DNA from: Flavobacteriaceae bacterium UBA3611
GTDB lineage: Bacteria > Bacteroidota > Bacteroidia > Flavobacteriales > Flavobacteriaceae
Assembly: GCA_002375495.1 (NCBI GenBank)
Contig: DFLU01000004.1
Coordinates: 66,976 to 130,975 of the forward strand
Length of the DNA stretch: 64,000 bases
Direction: 5' to 3'
A model generated the notes under the pieces. That model was given only the letters and a program-made list of their open reading frames with translations, ran no database searches and was not told where the DNA came from. Each line of letters begins with the position of its first letter. Positions within the stretch are counted from its first letter, which is position 1. The position numbers and the translations under genes are program-made. Of this stretch, positions 53,108-61,504 are shown one piece after another.

Positions 53108-53763
53108 TGGCGATATTACTTTGTATAGAAACAGCAACCACAAATTGCTCGGTAGCGCTTTCGGTAAACGGAAGCGTTATTGCATTAAAAGAAGATAGGA
53201 GTAATCGTTACAGCCATGCCGAACAACTGCACGTTTTTATCAATCTAGTTCTAGAAGAGGCTGGTGTGGGTAAAGAACAACTTGATGCCGTTGTGATAAG
53301 TAAGGGGCCTGGTAGTTACACAGGGCTTCGTATTGGTGTTTCTGCTGCCAAGGGTCTGTGTTACGCGCTCGACAAACCCCTTGTAAGTGTTTCTACATTG
53401 CGGGCACTAGCAGGTCAGGAAAAAGGAACTGACTTTATAATACCTATGTTAGATGCTCGGCGCATGGAAGTATATGCTGCTGTTTTTGGAGCGCAATATG
53501 AGCTATTGCGAGAAACACAAGCTGAAATAGTAGATGAAAGTTCTTTTGAAGAATATTTGCAACAAGGCCCGACCACTTTTATAGGCAGTGGCGTAGAGAA
53601 ATTCCAAAAGTTAGTTACGCACGAGAACGCTAAGTATGTAAAAGATGCAATGCCGTCGGCCAGTGATTTAGCACCAATTGCTGAAGAAAAATTTATGAAA
53701 AGAGATTTTGAAGATGTAGCCTATTTTGAGCCTTACTACCTGAAAGATTTTGTAAAAGGATAA
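53107..53763 (+). CDS. tsaB: tRNA threonylcarbamoyladenosine biosynthesis protein TsaB
   Basis: The 218-residue ASKHA-fold protein has the start LCIETATTNCSVAL and the motif VISKGPGSYTGLRIGVSAAKG (residues about 63-83). It is the pseudo-kinase partner of TsaD in t6A37 modification of ANN-decoding tRNAs. Translation is coupled to the adaptor gene by TAATG, so an essential housekeeping gene depends on the pump operon, or on an internal promoter. Confidence 0.95.
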   Translation: MAILLCIETATTNCSVALSVNGSVIALKEDRSNRYSHAEQLHVFINLVLEEAGVGKEQLDAVVISKGPGSYTGLRIGVSAAKGLCYALDKPLVSVSTLRALAGQEKGTDFIIPMLDARRMEVYAAVFGAQYELLRETQAEIVDESSFEEYLQQGPTTFIGSGVEKFQKLVTHENAKYVKDAMPSASDLAPIAEEKFMKRDFEDVAYFEPYYLKDFVKG

Positions 53764-53767
53764 GTAA

Positions 53768-54490
53768 TTAAAGTTCTATATTTTTTAGACTGTTGAAATA
53801 GATCACCGTTGCAATCAAATCTTTTTCATCGTTCAAATCCAATTTATTTTTTGAGACGTAATCAGAAATAAGTTCTTTATTCTTTCCAAATACTTTTAGC
53901 TTCTTGTTTCTAGATGATGGTAGTTCATAAAACTTTCCATTTTTGGAAACAAGATAATAGGTTGGAATATCAATAAATTTTGCTTTTGTACCGCGGGTAA
54001 TGGATGTTTTTGCCGGCTTTTCAGGAACAAATTTTTTGTTCAATTTTTTGAAGACATCTATTTTTTCACCTTCGTAAAGTACCTGAAAATAACCACCTCC
54101 TTCTATACCACCCATATAAGGGGCAAAGACAAAAATAGCATCCTGAATTTTCACAAAAATATCGGGCGATTTTGTTAAAGGTCGTGCTTCTTCGGTTGGG
54201 GTCTGAAGAGATTCTTTAATTTCCATTTCATCTGCCACTGCATTATATCGCAAAGCAACATTGCTAGCAAGCAGAGTTTGGCCTTCGTATACATTTCCGT
54301 TAAGATATTCAGGGTGATTGTAAGGCGTGCCAATGTATCGATCTGTTTCAGTATAATCTATAAATTTATCTTGCCGCTTAATAAATTCATCTAACTGGAA
54401 CAGACTACTTGTAAACCGAGTGTTCTGTGAGAAAAGTGTAGAACAAGCGATGCAACAAAGTATTGCGGTTGTAAAGATCTTTTTTTTCAT
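53768..54490 (-). CDS. Secreted protein of unknown function, paralog A
   Basis: The 240-residue protein has a signal peptide (residues 1-22, ending LFSQ). The mature part shares long blocks with the gene at 56548 (RQDKF-DY, GTPYN, VALRYNAVADE, GGGYFQVLYEG, RNKKLKVFGK). The middle is beta-rich, with a Lys-rich C-terminus. No catalytic motif or cysteine pair is seen, and it does not match a family I recognise. It ends 4 bp from the tsaB stop (convergent). Confidence 0.75.
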   Translation of the reverse strand: MKKKIFTTAILCCIACSTLFSQNTRFTSSLFQLDEFIKRQDKFIDYTETDRYIGTPYNHPEYLNGNVYEGQTLLASNVALRYNAVADEMEIKESLQTPTEEARPLTKSPDIFVKIQDAIFVFAPYMGGIEGGGYFQVLYEGEKIDVFKKLNKKFVPEKPAKTSITRGTKAKFIDIPTYYLVSKNGKFYELPSSRNKKLKVFGKNKELISDYVSKNKLDLNDEKDLIATVIYFNSLKNIEL

Positions 54491-54818
54491 AGCTGAATGG
54501 AGTATTTAAGGTGTGTATTCCAGCTGGTTATCGTAAATATAGTTTTAAGGTGGCACAACTACAAACCAACCCGCTCCAAAATCTTAGAAGCGTATCGGGT
54601 TTTATAAATTAAGACCGCAATTAAAACATGTAAAACATTAAAAACCAGATATGTATAAATATTTTATTAGAATCTGAAACCAACTGTTTTAAAACCATTC
54701 CATAAAAAGCTACCTTTATTATCCTAAGATTAGATTACTATTTTCTTCAAATTTGTTGTAAACACCCAAGTTTTCAGTCGGTTAAAATAGAATATAGTTT
54801 AAATTGAATCTAACCCGT
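54491..54818. other. 328-bp gap between divergent genes
   Basis: This AT-rich segment between paralog A (minus) and the TPR/AraC gene (plus) has no open gene and no convincing TAnnTTTG promoter on either strand. Some AT-rich direct repeats are visible (TTTTAAAA near 54695 and TTTAAAAC elsewhere). Both promoters should lie here. An unusual promoter type or regulator-dependent promoters are possible. Confidence 0.5.
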
Positions 54819-56501
54819 ATGTTTTTAAGATCCGTATTTTTCGTCTTGCTAATTGGTATGTACAATGTGCATGCGCAATCTGTTGATGCACGTACGTTAG
54901 AACAAGCGGGCTATGAAGAGTTAATTGAATTGTTCGACAACCACATTAAAGATACGCTGTTAGCGACCAAAATTGCAAAAAAATATATTGAGAAAGCTAG
55001 GGCACAGAGAGATAGTACCAAAATGGCTAGGGGGTATCAGCGCCTTGCGTTTGTAGCTACTAAAGCGAATGCCATTAAATATCTTGACACGACAATTACC
55101 CTTTCTAAAAACAGCAGGCATCCCAATTTTCCTGCCGTCGGTTATTTATTTAAGTCGTATTACCTTTACAATGTCGAAAAATATGAAGAGAGTCTCCAAA
55201 ATGCGATTACCGGCTATCAGTATGCAAAACAGAAAGATAATATTGATCAACAGATTACCGCCTTGCACCAAATTAACGGGGTAAATGAATTATGGGGTGA
55301 TTATGAAAAAGCACTTGAAACAGAATTGCTTACTAAAGAGTTGCTCTTCAAGAATAAGCAATCTGAACTGTTCACTGAAAATTACATTGCTTCGCTCGAG
55401 GGTATTGGGAATTGTTACGTCAGATTAAAACAACCAGATTCTGCCCTTGTATATTATAAAAAGGGTATTCAAGAATCCTTAAAGAATAAAGATTCGATAA
55501 CCTATCAAGCCTTTGTTTCTAAAAGCGGCACTGCGCTCTATGTAAAAGGAGATTATAACGCAGCACTAGACAGCTTGCAGAAAGCCCACGCCTACAAGGA
55601 GTACTTTATTAATAGTTACGATACCTACTATAATTATTATATGGGTAGTATTTATTTTCAGCAAGGAAATAAGGAAGAAGGAGTGGCATATTTTCGAAAG
55701 GTAGATTCAATCTACGAACGTAAAAGCGTACTCTATCCCGAATTGCCGGTGGTGTACGATAAACTTGCTACTTATCATCAAGAGCTAGGCGATCAGGAAA
55801 CACAGCTAGATTATATGCAAAAGCTAGTGTTGGTGGTAAAACTAATCAATACGAAACGGGTTTATATAAAAGATAAAATTTCCGAAGAATATGAAATCCC
55901 TAAATTATTAGAAGAAAAAGACGCACTGATTGAAGGGCTGGAGGAAAAACATCAATCTTCACAGAAAAAAGTTTGGATTATTGGAGCGATACTTCTGCTA
56001 AGTCTATTTGGGCTGGTATATTTTGTGCGACGCCAAAAAGTGTTTCAGAAACGTTTCGAAATGCTCATGGAACAAAAGTCGGAGCAAGCACCTTCTAAGA
56101 ATCTGTCAGATACCAATACTCAGGCGCCTTTAGAAATTGCAGATGATATTGTTGCTGAAATTCTAGAAAACCTAGAAACGTTTGAAGCAGAAAAAGGGTT
56201 TCTTTCACCCAAGATAAAGCTAACACAATTGGCCAAAGACTGTAACACCAACTCTACCTACCTTTCGAAGGTTATAAACTACAAGAAAGACAAGAATTTT
56301 TCAAGCTACATCAATGAGTTGCGCGTAGCTTTCGCGTTTGACGAACTTCGTGACAACGCAACATTTAGAAAATATACTATCAAGGCGGTTGCGCAAGAAT
56401 GTGGCTTTAAGAGTGCAGAATCGTTCTCTAAAGCGTTCTATAAAATGTATGGAATTTACCCTTCGTTTTATAGTAAGCAACTCGACCAAAAAGGAGTATA
56501 A
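54819..56501 (+). CDS. Membrane-anchored TPR/AraC-type transcription regulator
   Basis: The ATG at 54819 gives 560 residues with a signal peptide (1-20, VHAQ). Periplasmic TPR-like helical repeats cover about 25-340, with ALVYYKKGIQESL and AALDSLQKAHAYK. A TM helix lies at about 385-403, then a cytoplasmic AraC/XylS helix-turn-helix domain (about 465-555: LTQLAKDCNTNSTYLSKVIN and IKAVAQECGFKSAESFSKAF). The sensing part is outside and the DNA-binding part inside the membrane, with no kinase or receiver domain. Neighbours on both sides are the secreted paralogs A and B/C, which are the obvious candidate targets. Confidence 0.88.
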   Translation: MFLRSVFFVLLIGMYNVHAQSVDARTLEQAGYEELIELFDNHIKDTLLATKIAKKYIEKARAQRDSTKMARGYQRLAFVATKANAIKYLDTTITLSKNSRHPNFPAVGYLFKSYYLYNVEKYEESLQNAITGYQYAKQKDNIDQQITALHQINGVNELWGDYEKALETELLTKELLFKNKQSELFTENYIASLEGIGNCYVRLKQPDSALVYYKKGIQESLKNKDSITYQAFVSKSGTALYVKGDYNAALDSLQKAHAYKEYFINSYDTYYNYYMGSIYFQQGNKEEGVAYFRKVDSIYERKSVLYPELPVVYDKLATYHQELGDQETQLDYMQKLVLVVKLINTKRVYIKDKISEEYEIPKLLEEKDALIEGLEEKHQSSQKKVWIIGAILLLSLFGLVYFVRRQKVFQKRFEMLMEQKSEQAPSKNLSDTNTQAPLEIADDIVAEILENLETFEAEKGFLSPKIKLTQLAKDCNTNSTYLSKVINYKKDKNFSSYINELRVAFAFDELRDNATFRKYTIKAVAQECGFKSAESFSKAFYKMYGIYPSFYSKQLDQKGV

Positions 56502-56502
56502 A

Positions 56503-56530
56503 AAAATGGCACCCAATTGGATGCCATTTT
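56503..56530. terminator. Bidirectional terminator between convergent genes
   Basis: AAAATGGCA pairs with TGCCATTTT around a loop that holds CCAATTGG, itself palindromic. A-runs precede and T-rich sequence follows, so it can terminate both the AraC gene and paralog B. Confidence 0.8.
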
Positions 56531-56547
56531 AATATATGTGGAAACTC

Positions 56548-57264
56548 TTATAAGCTAATGTCGTAGTGCTTCGTCGTTCTCAATAAATCTTTCTCTGTAT
56601 TAAGATCTAATCCATTTTCTCGAACATAGGCTTTTATTTCGTCTTTCTTCTTACCGAATACTTTTAACTTTTTGTTTCTCGATTTTGGTAATTCGTAGAA
56701 CTTCCCATCTTTATCGGCCAAGTAATACGTAATTTCATCAGAAAAACTAGCTTTCACATCACGTGTGATTGAGTTATTCGATATCTTTTCTGGAGTAAAG
56801 TCTTTTTCCAATTTTTTATAGAGGTCAATCTTATTGCCCTCATAGAGTACTTGGAAATATCCACCGCCTTCTACACCACCTTTGTAAGGAGCGAAGATGT
56901 AAATATCGCCCATAATCTTAACGTAAATCTCAGGAGATTTCGTCAACAGTCTTGCATCTTCGTCTGGTGAGGTGAGAGATTCTTTAATTTCGATCTCGTC
57001 GGCAACTGCATTATAGCGCAGGGCTACATCATTGGCAAGTAGTTCTTTCCCGTTGTAAACATTTCCTAAAAGGAAACTCTCGTTGTTATAGGGTGTGCCA
57101 GTATAACTAGCAGTATCCATATAGTCTACGAATTTATCTTGTCTCTTAATGAATTCGTCTACCATGTACAAGTCACTAGCAAACTGATTGTCTACCTGTG
57201 CAATTACATTTCCGCAGAAAAGAAGGATTAAACTTAGTTTTAAAACTGAAAAAAGGTTTTTCAT
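56548..57264 (-). CDS. Secreted protein of unknown function, paralog B
   Basis: The 238-residue protein has a signal peptide (residues 1-22, VIAQ). It is close to paralog A over its length, including ALRYNAVADEIEIKESL, GGVEGGGYFQVLYEG and ELPKSRNKKLKVFGKK. The mature part begins after a variable region. It lies 6 bp downstream of paralog C, in an operon with it. Confidence 0.75.
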   Translation of the reverse strand: MKNLFSVLKLSLILLFCGNVIAQVDNQFASDLYMVDEFIKRQDKFVDYMDTASYTGTPYNNESFLLGNVYNGKELLANDVALRYNAVADEIEIKESLTSPDEDARLLTKSPEIYVKIMGDIYIFAPYKGGVEGGGYFQVLYEGNKIDLYKKLEKDFTPEKISNNSITRDVKASFSDEITYYLADKDGKFYELPKSRNKKLKVFGKKKDEIKAYVRENGLDLNTEKDLLRTTKHYDISL

Positions 57265-57270
57265 AATAAA

Positions 57271-57963
57271 TTATTTTAGGGTATTGTAATATGCCACCAG
57301 TTCTTTCAAACTGTAATCTTTGTTGATGTTTATATTTTCTTGTTTCGTGTACTTCTTTAATTCTTTATTGTGCGATGGAAACGCTTTTAATTTTCGGTTA
57401 CGAGATCCAGAAAGTTCAGTAAGGACATTAGTGTTCGCATTTACCAAATAAAGATCTTCTCTGTCTTGATAGGTAGGCTTTACATCTCTTGCAACAGAAT
57501 TGATGGCCTTCTTGCCTTCAATAAATTCTTTCTTCATCTTTTTGTAAAGGTGAAATTTCTCTCCTTCTAACATTACATTAAAATAGCCGCTTGGCGCACC
57601 TTCAGTAGTAGGCTTTACATATACATATACATCATTCAGAACACGCACATAAATCTCGGGGCTTCTTTTTAAAACACGCGCTTGGCTATTACTTGTGTTT
57701 ATGCCACCTTTTACCTCGATCTCATCTCTCGATACATTGTATCGAAGCGCAACATTATTCGCTACCAACTTGCCGTTTTTATAAACATTACCGAGTTGAA
57801 ACTCGCGTTCTGCGTACGGACTACCGGCAATCTCTAACACTTTTTTTGGAAGCGTAATCGCTTTACCGGTTAAGTAATCGTCGGTTTCAGGGGTATCAAC
57901 TCCATTCTGTGCGAATGTTAATGAAATAAATAAAAAGCTGATGGCTGTGCAAATAATTTTCAT
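57271..57963 (-). CDS. Secreted protein of unknown function, paralog C (diverged)
   Basis: The 230-residue protein has a signal peptide (residues 1-19, LTFAQ). It keeps the core blocks of the family in weaker form: LGNVYKNGKLVANNVALRYN, VLKRSPEIYVRVLNDVYVYV and SRNRKLKAF. It is the first gene of the C-B operon, with a strong promoter upstream. Confidence 0.72.
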   Translation of the reverse strand: MKIICTAISFLFISLTFAQNGVDTPETDDYLTGKAITLPKKVLEIAGSPYAEREFQLGNVYKNGKLVANNVALRYNVSRDEIEVKGGINTSNSQARVLKRSPEIYVRVLNDVYVYVKPTTEGAPSGYFNVMLEGEKFHLYKKMKKEFIEGKKAINSVARDVKPTYQDREDLYLVNANTNVLTELSGSRNRKLKAFPSHNKELKKYTKQENININKDYSLKELVAYYNTLK

Positions 57964-58010
57964 GGTGTTTTTTTACTGATTAATGTTTTTAATAACCCTG
58001 AAAGATGACT

Positions 58011-58041
58011 CAAAAGTATTTCCAAGATTTTGATTGTGCAA
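58011..58041 (-). promoter_or_regulatory. Promoter of paralogs C and B, TTG-N20-TACTTTTG (minus strand)
   Basis: On the minus strand TTG (complement of 58039-58041) is followed after 20 bp by TACTTTTG (complement of 58011-58018). The leader would be about 40 nt to the ATG at 57963. Confidence 0.7.
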
Positions 58042-58187
58042 CGCTAAATGCAACAAAAGTGCCAAACATACGTCTGCATTTATAAATCTCGACTCGATAC
58101 CTTAAAAGTGGGGGAAAATATCATTTCAGAATCGCAAATTTAACAGGGTAGAGGAGTACTGAGGTGTTAATGCCTGTTAAAAAAATA

Positions 58188-59021
58188 TTAATTTTTCGAA
58201 TAAAGATGAACATCCCGCTGTGGATAAGGTATGTTAATCCCGGCAGCTTCCAACCTTGCTTTACCTTCTTCCAAAATAAGGAAGCGCAGATTCCAAAAAT
58301 CGTCAATGTTTGCCCAATACCGAACCGACAGGTTTACAGAACTATCACCCAATTCTGAAACAACCACCATGGGCATCTTTCCTTCTAGTTGTATGACCTC
58401 TGCTTGCTCGTTTACTAAAGATAGTAGTATTTCTTTGGCGCGCTTTATATCGTCATCATATCCAATACCGAATATGATATTTTCACGACGAAGCCCTTCT
58501 TCAGTATAGTTGATGATGTTGTCATTCGATAATTTTCCGTTGGGAATAAACGCCAACTGATTTCCGAAGGTGTTCAACTTAGTATTAAAAATAGAAATTT
58601 CCTTTACAGTACCATCAATACCTTGGGCAGAAATAAAATCGCCCACCTTAAATGGTTTCAACAATAATATGAGCACCCCTCCTGCAAAATTAGATAACGA
58701 ACCTTGAAGTGCTAATCCAATGGCTAAACCTGCCGCACCAATTATAGCTACTAACGAGGCCGACTCAACCCCTAAATTGGTTACTACCACGACAAATAGA
58801 ACAATCTTAAGTCCGTAGTTAATGAGGCTTGCAATAAACTTTTCTAAAGTGACGTCGTAATTCTGTTTTGCAAAAAATTTACGAACAAACTTGTTGATTA
58901 GTCTAATGATCCACAGCCCGACAAACAACAGCACAATGGCCATTACAAGATTTGGGAGGTAGTCTATAAGTTTTTGGCCGTACTTTTCTAATATTTGTTC
59001 GGTGTCTTTAAATATGTCCAT
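58188..59021 (-). CDS. Small-conductance mechanosensitive channel (MscS family)
   Basis: The 277-residue protein has three TM helices at about 20-40, 63-85 and 93-125. The third is the pore-lining TM3 with AAGLAIGLALQGSLSNFAGG, followed by the MscS beta-domain (VGDFISAQGIDGTVKEI) and C-terminal alpha/beta domain. It releases solutes on hypo-osmotic shock. It follows the DUF255 gene by 3 bp and probably shares its promoter. Confidence 0.95.
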   Translation of the reverse strand: MDIFKDTEQILEKYGQKLIDYLPNLVMAIVLLFVGLWIIRLINKFVRKFFAKQNYDVTLEKFIASLINYGLKIVLFVVVVTNLGVESASLVAIIGAAGLAIGLALQGSLSNFAGGVLILLLKPFKVGDFISAQGIDGTVKEISIFNTKLNTFGNQLAFIPNGKLSNDNIINYTEEGLRRENIIFGIGYDDDIKRAKEILLSLVNEQAEVIQLEGKMPMVVVSELGDSSVNLSVRYWANIDDFWNLRFLILEEGKARLEAAGINIPYPQRDVHLYSKN

Positions 59022-59024
59022 AAA

Positions 59025-61145
59025 TTACTCTGAAATTTTAATAGTTTTAAGTGCATCGGCTACTTCTGCAACAGGCAGCCTACATGCATTGTTTACACAA
59101 ACATAGATGAGGGTTCGGTCTTCTTGAAACCTGCCTTGTAATAAATAGCTATTGCTTTTTTCTGTTGAACCAGCAACAACCGCATTCGGTATATAAGTTG
59201 CTTGTATATCTTTAAGTTTCTCTTTCGCATCTTTTCCTGCTATCACAATTTCATAGTACTTAAATCGATGGTTGGCAAGTAAATCCAGCCAATTTGAAAA
59301 TCCGCTAGGGTATTTTTCAACTTCAGGTAGTACATTCTGTAACATTTGGTCACTGATGTCACGATATTCTGGCGCTTCAAAATAGTGCGAAAGCTTGAAA
59401 AGGTTTTTCGCCATAATCGAGTTTGACGCAGGAATCACATTGTCTCTATATTCTATAGTGCGGGTTACCAACTGCGCATCTTCATCAGAAGTAAAATAAA
59501 ACATCTTACTTTCTGTATTCATAAAATGGGCAATCACATAGGTCGTCATATCTTTACAAAGCTCTAGCCAAGACGTGTCCATGGTAACTTGATAGAGAGC
59601 GATATATGCTTCGGTTAACGCGGCATAATCTTCTAAATATCCGTTAATTGCACTACTGCCATCTTTATAAGTATGGTAGAGTGCGCCATCTGGTTTTAGT
59701 TGATTCTCCTTTAGAAAGTTTGCATTCTTTAAGGCTGCGTTTAGAAAACGTTCTTCGCCAAAGGCTTTATAAGCATCTACATATCCTTTTAGCATCAGGG
59801 CATTCCACGAAGTAAGGGTTTTATCGTCTAATCTTGGTTTAGGTCGTTTCGCCCTATAATTCGCTAAAGTGGCGCGCCATTTCTCTTTTTTCTCTTTTAA
59901 CTTTTCTGTTGAAATATTCAGCTTTTCAGCAATCGTCGAATCACTTTCGGTTCTGATGAGTACATAGGTGTTCTCTTCTTCCCAAAAACCGAAGTCATTA
60001 ATATTATAGTACATTTTGAAAAAGTCAAAATCTTCCTTCAAAAGTGCTTGTAGTTCTTTTTCGGTGTAGGTATAAAAGGCTCCTTCTGTTAATGTGCCTT
60101 TTTCATCATTGCTGTCGGCGTCAAGTGAAGAATAAAAAGCTCCAGAAGTATGGGTCATCTCGGTTTCAATAAACTCGAGTGTTTCAAATACCACATCTTT
60201 ATAAAGTTCTTTTTTGGTTACGAGATACGCATCGCTATACAGACTCACTAATTGTGCATTATCGTACAGCATTTTTTCAAAATGGGGCACATGCCAACGA
60301 CCATCTACACTATATCGTGCAAAACCACCACCAACAGCGTCGTATAGTCCACCATACGCCATCTTATCTAACGTAAGAGTAACATGGTTCAGCAAGTTCT
60401 CATTGTTGGTTTGTACAGCGTGTCGTAACAGGTAATCGCTGTTGTTCGGCATCATAAATTTAGGGGCTCTTTTATAACCGCCATATTCTGGGTCGAAACT
60501 ATTTTGCCATGTGTCAAGGGTGCTTTCTAAAGGAAATTTCTGTAATATTTCATCGTCTTCATTCAATTCGACCAAATCCATCGACACGATTCCTTCTTGC
60601 AATCGGGTTGCATATGCTTCTAATTTGGCGGGATCGGTTTTGTACAATTCGTAAATTTGTTCAATACTGTTCATCCAAGCGTCTTTCTGGAAATAAGTAC
60701 CGCCCCAAACGGGTCTTCCATCGGGTAAGGTAATTACATTTAATGGCCATCCCGCACTTCCGGTCATGAGCTGTACTGCATTTATATAAACTTGGTCTAC
60801 ATCAGGTCGCTCTTCCCGGTCTACCTTTATATTCATAAAGTTTTTGTTCATGATGGCCGCTACCGTAGAGTCTTCAAAACTTTCTTTTTCCATCACGTGG
60901 CACCAGTGGCAAGCAGCATATCCAATACTTACCAACATCAGTTTTTTCTCCTTTTTTGCTCTAGATAAAACGTCTTCATTCCACGGGTTCCAATCTACCG
61001 GGTTGTGGGCATGCTGTAAAAGGTAAGGGCTGGTTTCGTTTACAAGGGCGTTTGTGTATTGGTGTTGTTCCAAGGTGTTGGTTTTTGGTTGTGTGCAAGA
61101 CACAAAAAATAGAGAGATGAGAAGTACATATAGATAGTTGCTCAT
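59025..61145 (-). CDS. DUF255 thioredoxin-domain lipoprotein (YyaL/spermatogenesis-associated 20 family)
   Basis: The 706-residue protein has a lipoprotein signal (LFFVSC, Cys17). An N-terminal thioredoxin-like DUF255 domain (about 30-200) has CHWC at 79-82. A large alpha/alpha-barrel (six-hairpin glycosidase-like) domain follows, from about 230, with GGGFARYSVDGRWHVPHFEK and KRPKPRLDDKTLTSWN. The family role is unclear; the CxxC suggests thiol chemistry. It is exported, while most homologs are annotated as cytosolic. Confidence 0.92.
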   Translation of the reverse strand: MSNYLYVLLISLFFVSCTQPKTNTLEQHQYTNALVNETSPYLLQHAHNPVDWNPWNEDVLSRAKKEKKLMLVSIGYAACHWCHVMEKESFEDSTVAAIMNKNFMNIKVDREERPDVDQVYINAVQLMTGSAGWPLNVITLPDGRPVWGGTYFQKDAWMNSIEQIYELYKTDPAKLEAYATRLQEGIVSMDLVELNEDDEILQKFPLESTLDTWQNSFDPEYGGYKRAPKFMMPNNSDYLLRHAVQTNNENLLNHVTLTLDKMAYGGLYDAVGGGFARYSVDGRWHVPHFEKMLYDNAQLVSLYSDAYLVTKKELYKDVVFETLEFIETEMTHTSGAFYSSLDADSNDEKGTLTEGAFYTYTEKELQALLKEDFDFFKMYYNINDFGFWEEENTYVLIRTESDSTIAEKLNISTEKLKEKKEKWRATLANYRAKRPKPRLDDKTLTSWNALMLKGYVDAYKAFGEERFLNAALKNANFLKENQLKPDGALYHTYKDGSSAINGYLEDYAALTEAYIALYQVTMDTSWLELCKDMTTYVIAHFMNTESKMFYFTSDEDAQLVTRTIEYRDNVIPASNSIMAKNLFKLSHYFEAPEYRDISDQMLQNVLPEVEKYPSGFSNWLDLLANHRFKYYEIVIAGKDAKEKLKDIQATYIPNAVVAGSTEKSNSYLLQGRFQEDRTLIYVCVNNACRLPVAEVADALKTIKISE

Positions 61146-61163
61146 AGATGGGCGTATAAAACA

Positions 61164-61198
61164 AAACTACGCTTCTGAAAACTCCAAAAGCGTAGTTT
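61164..61198 (-). terminator. Terminator of dodecin overlapping the promoter of the DUF255 gene
   Basis: On the minus strand AAACTACGCTT and AAGCGTAGTTT form an 11-bp perfect stem with a 13-nt loop, followed by TTTGTTTTAT. The same stretch holds the -7 box TAGTTTTG (complement of 61162-61169) for the DUF255 gene, so one element closes one gene and starts the next. Confidence 0.75.
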
Positions 61199-61213
61199 CA
61201 TCATTTCGATATT

Positions 61214-61414
61214 TTAGTTCACTTCAAATGTGATTTTAACATTCACACGAAATTCTGCTACTTGATCACCATTAACGCTCACACTCTGTTCACGTACGTA
61301 AGCCGACCGAATATTTTTCACACTTTTTCCTGCTTGCTTTACTGCATTGCGAATAGCGTCTTCAAAACTCTCGGTGCTATTTGCCATTACTTCAATTACT
61401 TTTAAAACTGCCAT
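61214..61414 (-). CDS. Dodecin family protein
   Basis: The 66-residue protein has the dodecin layout: MAVLKVIEVMANSTESFEDA, then an alpha-helix and SVKNIRSAYVREQSVSVNGD and a final strand VKITFEVN. Dodecins form hollow dodecamers; some bind flavin, others calcium or lumichrome. The flavin-binding Trp of halophilic dodecins is absent here, with Arg/Tyr at the corresponding strand region. Confidence 0.92.
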   Translation of the reverse strand: MAVLKVIEVMANSTESFEDAIRNAVKQAGKSVKNIRSAYVREQSVSVNGDQVAEFRVNVKITFEVN

Positions 61415-61504
61415 AATTTTCTTTTTTTAAGTTAGAATTTTAAGATACAACTTTGTACTCCTAAATTTCTGAAAATAACGTTAATACTTTATGTGAAGCA
61501 ACGC

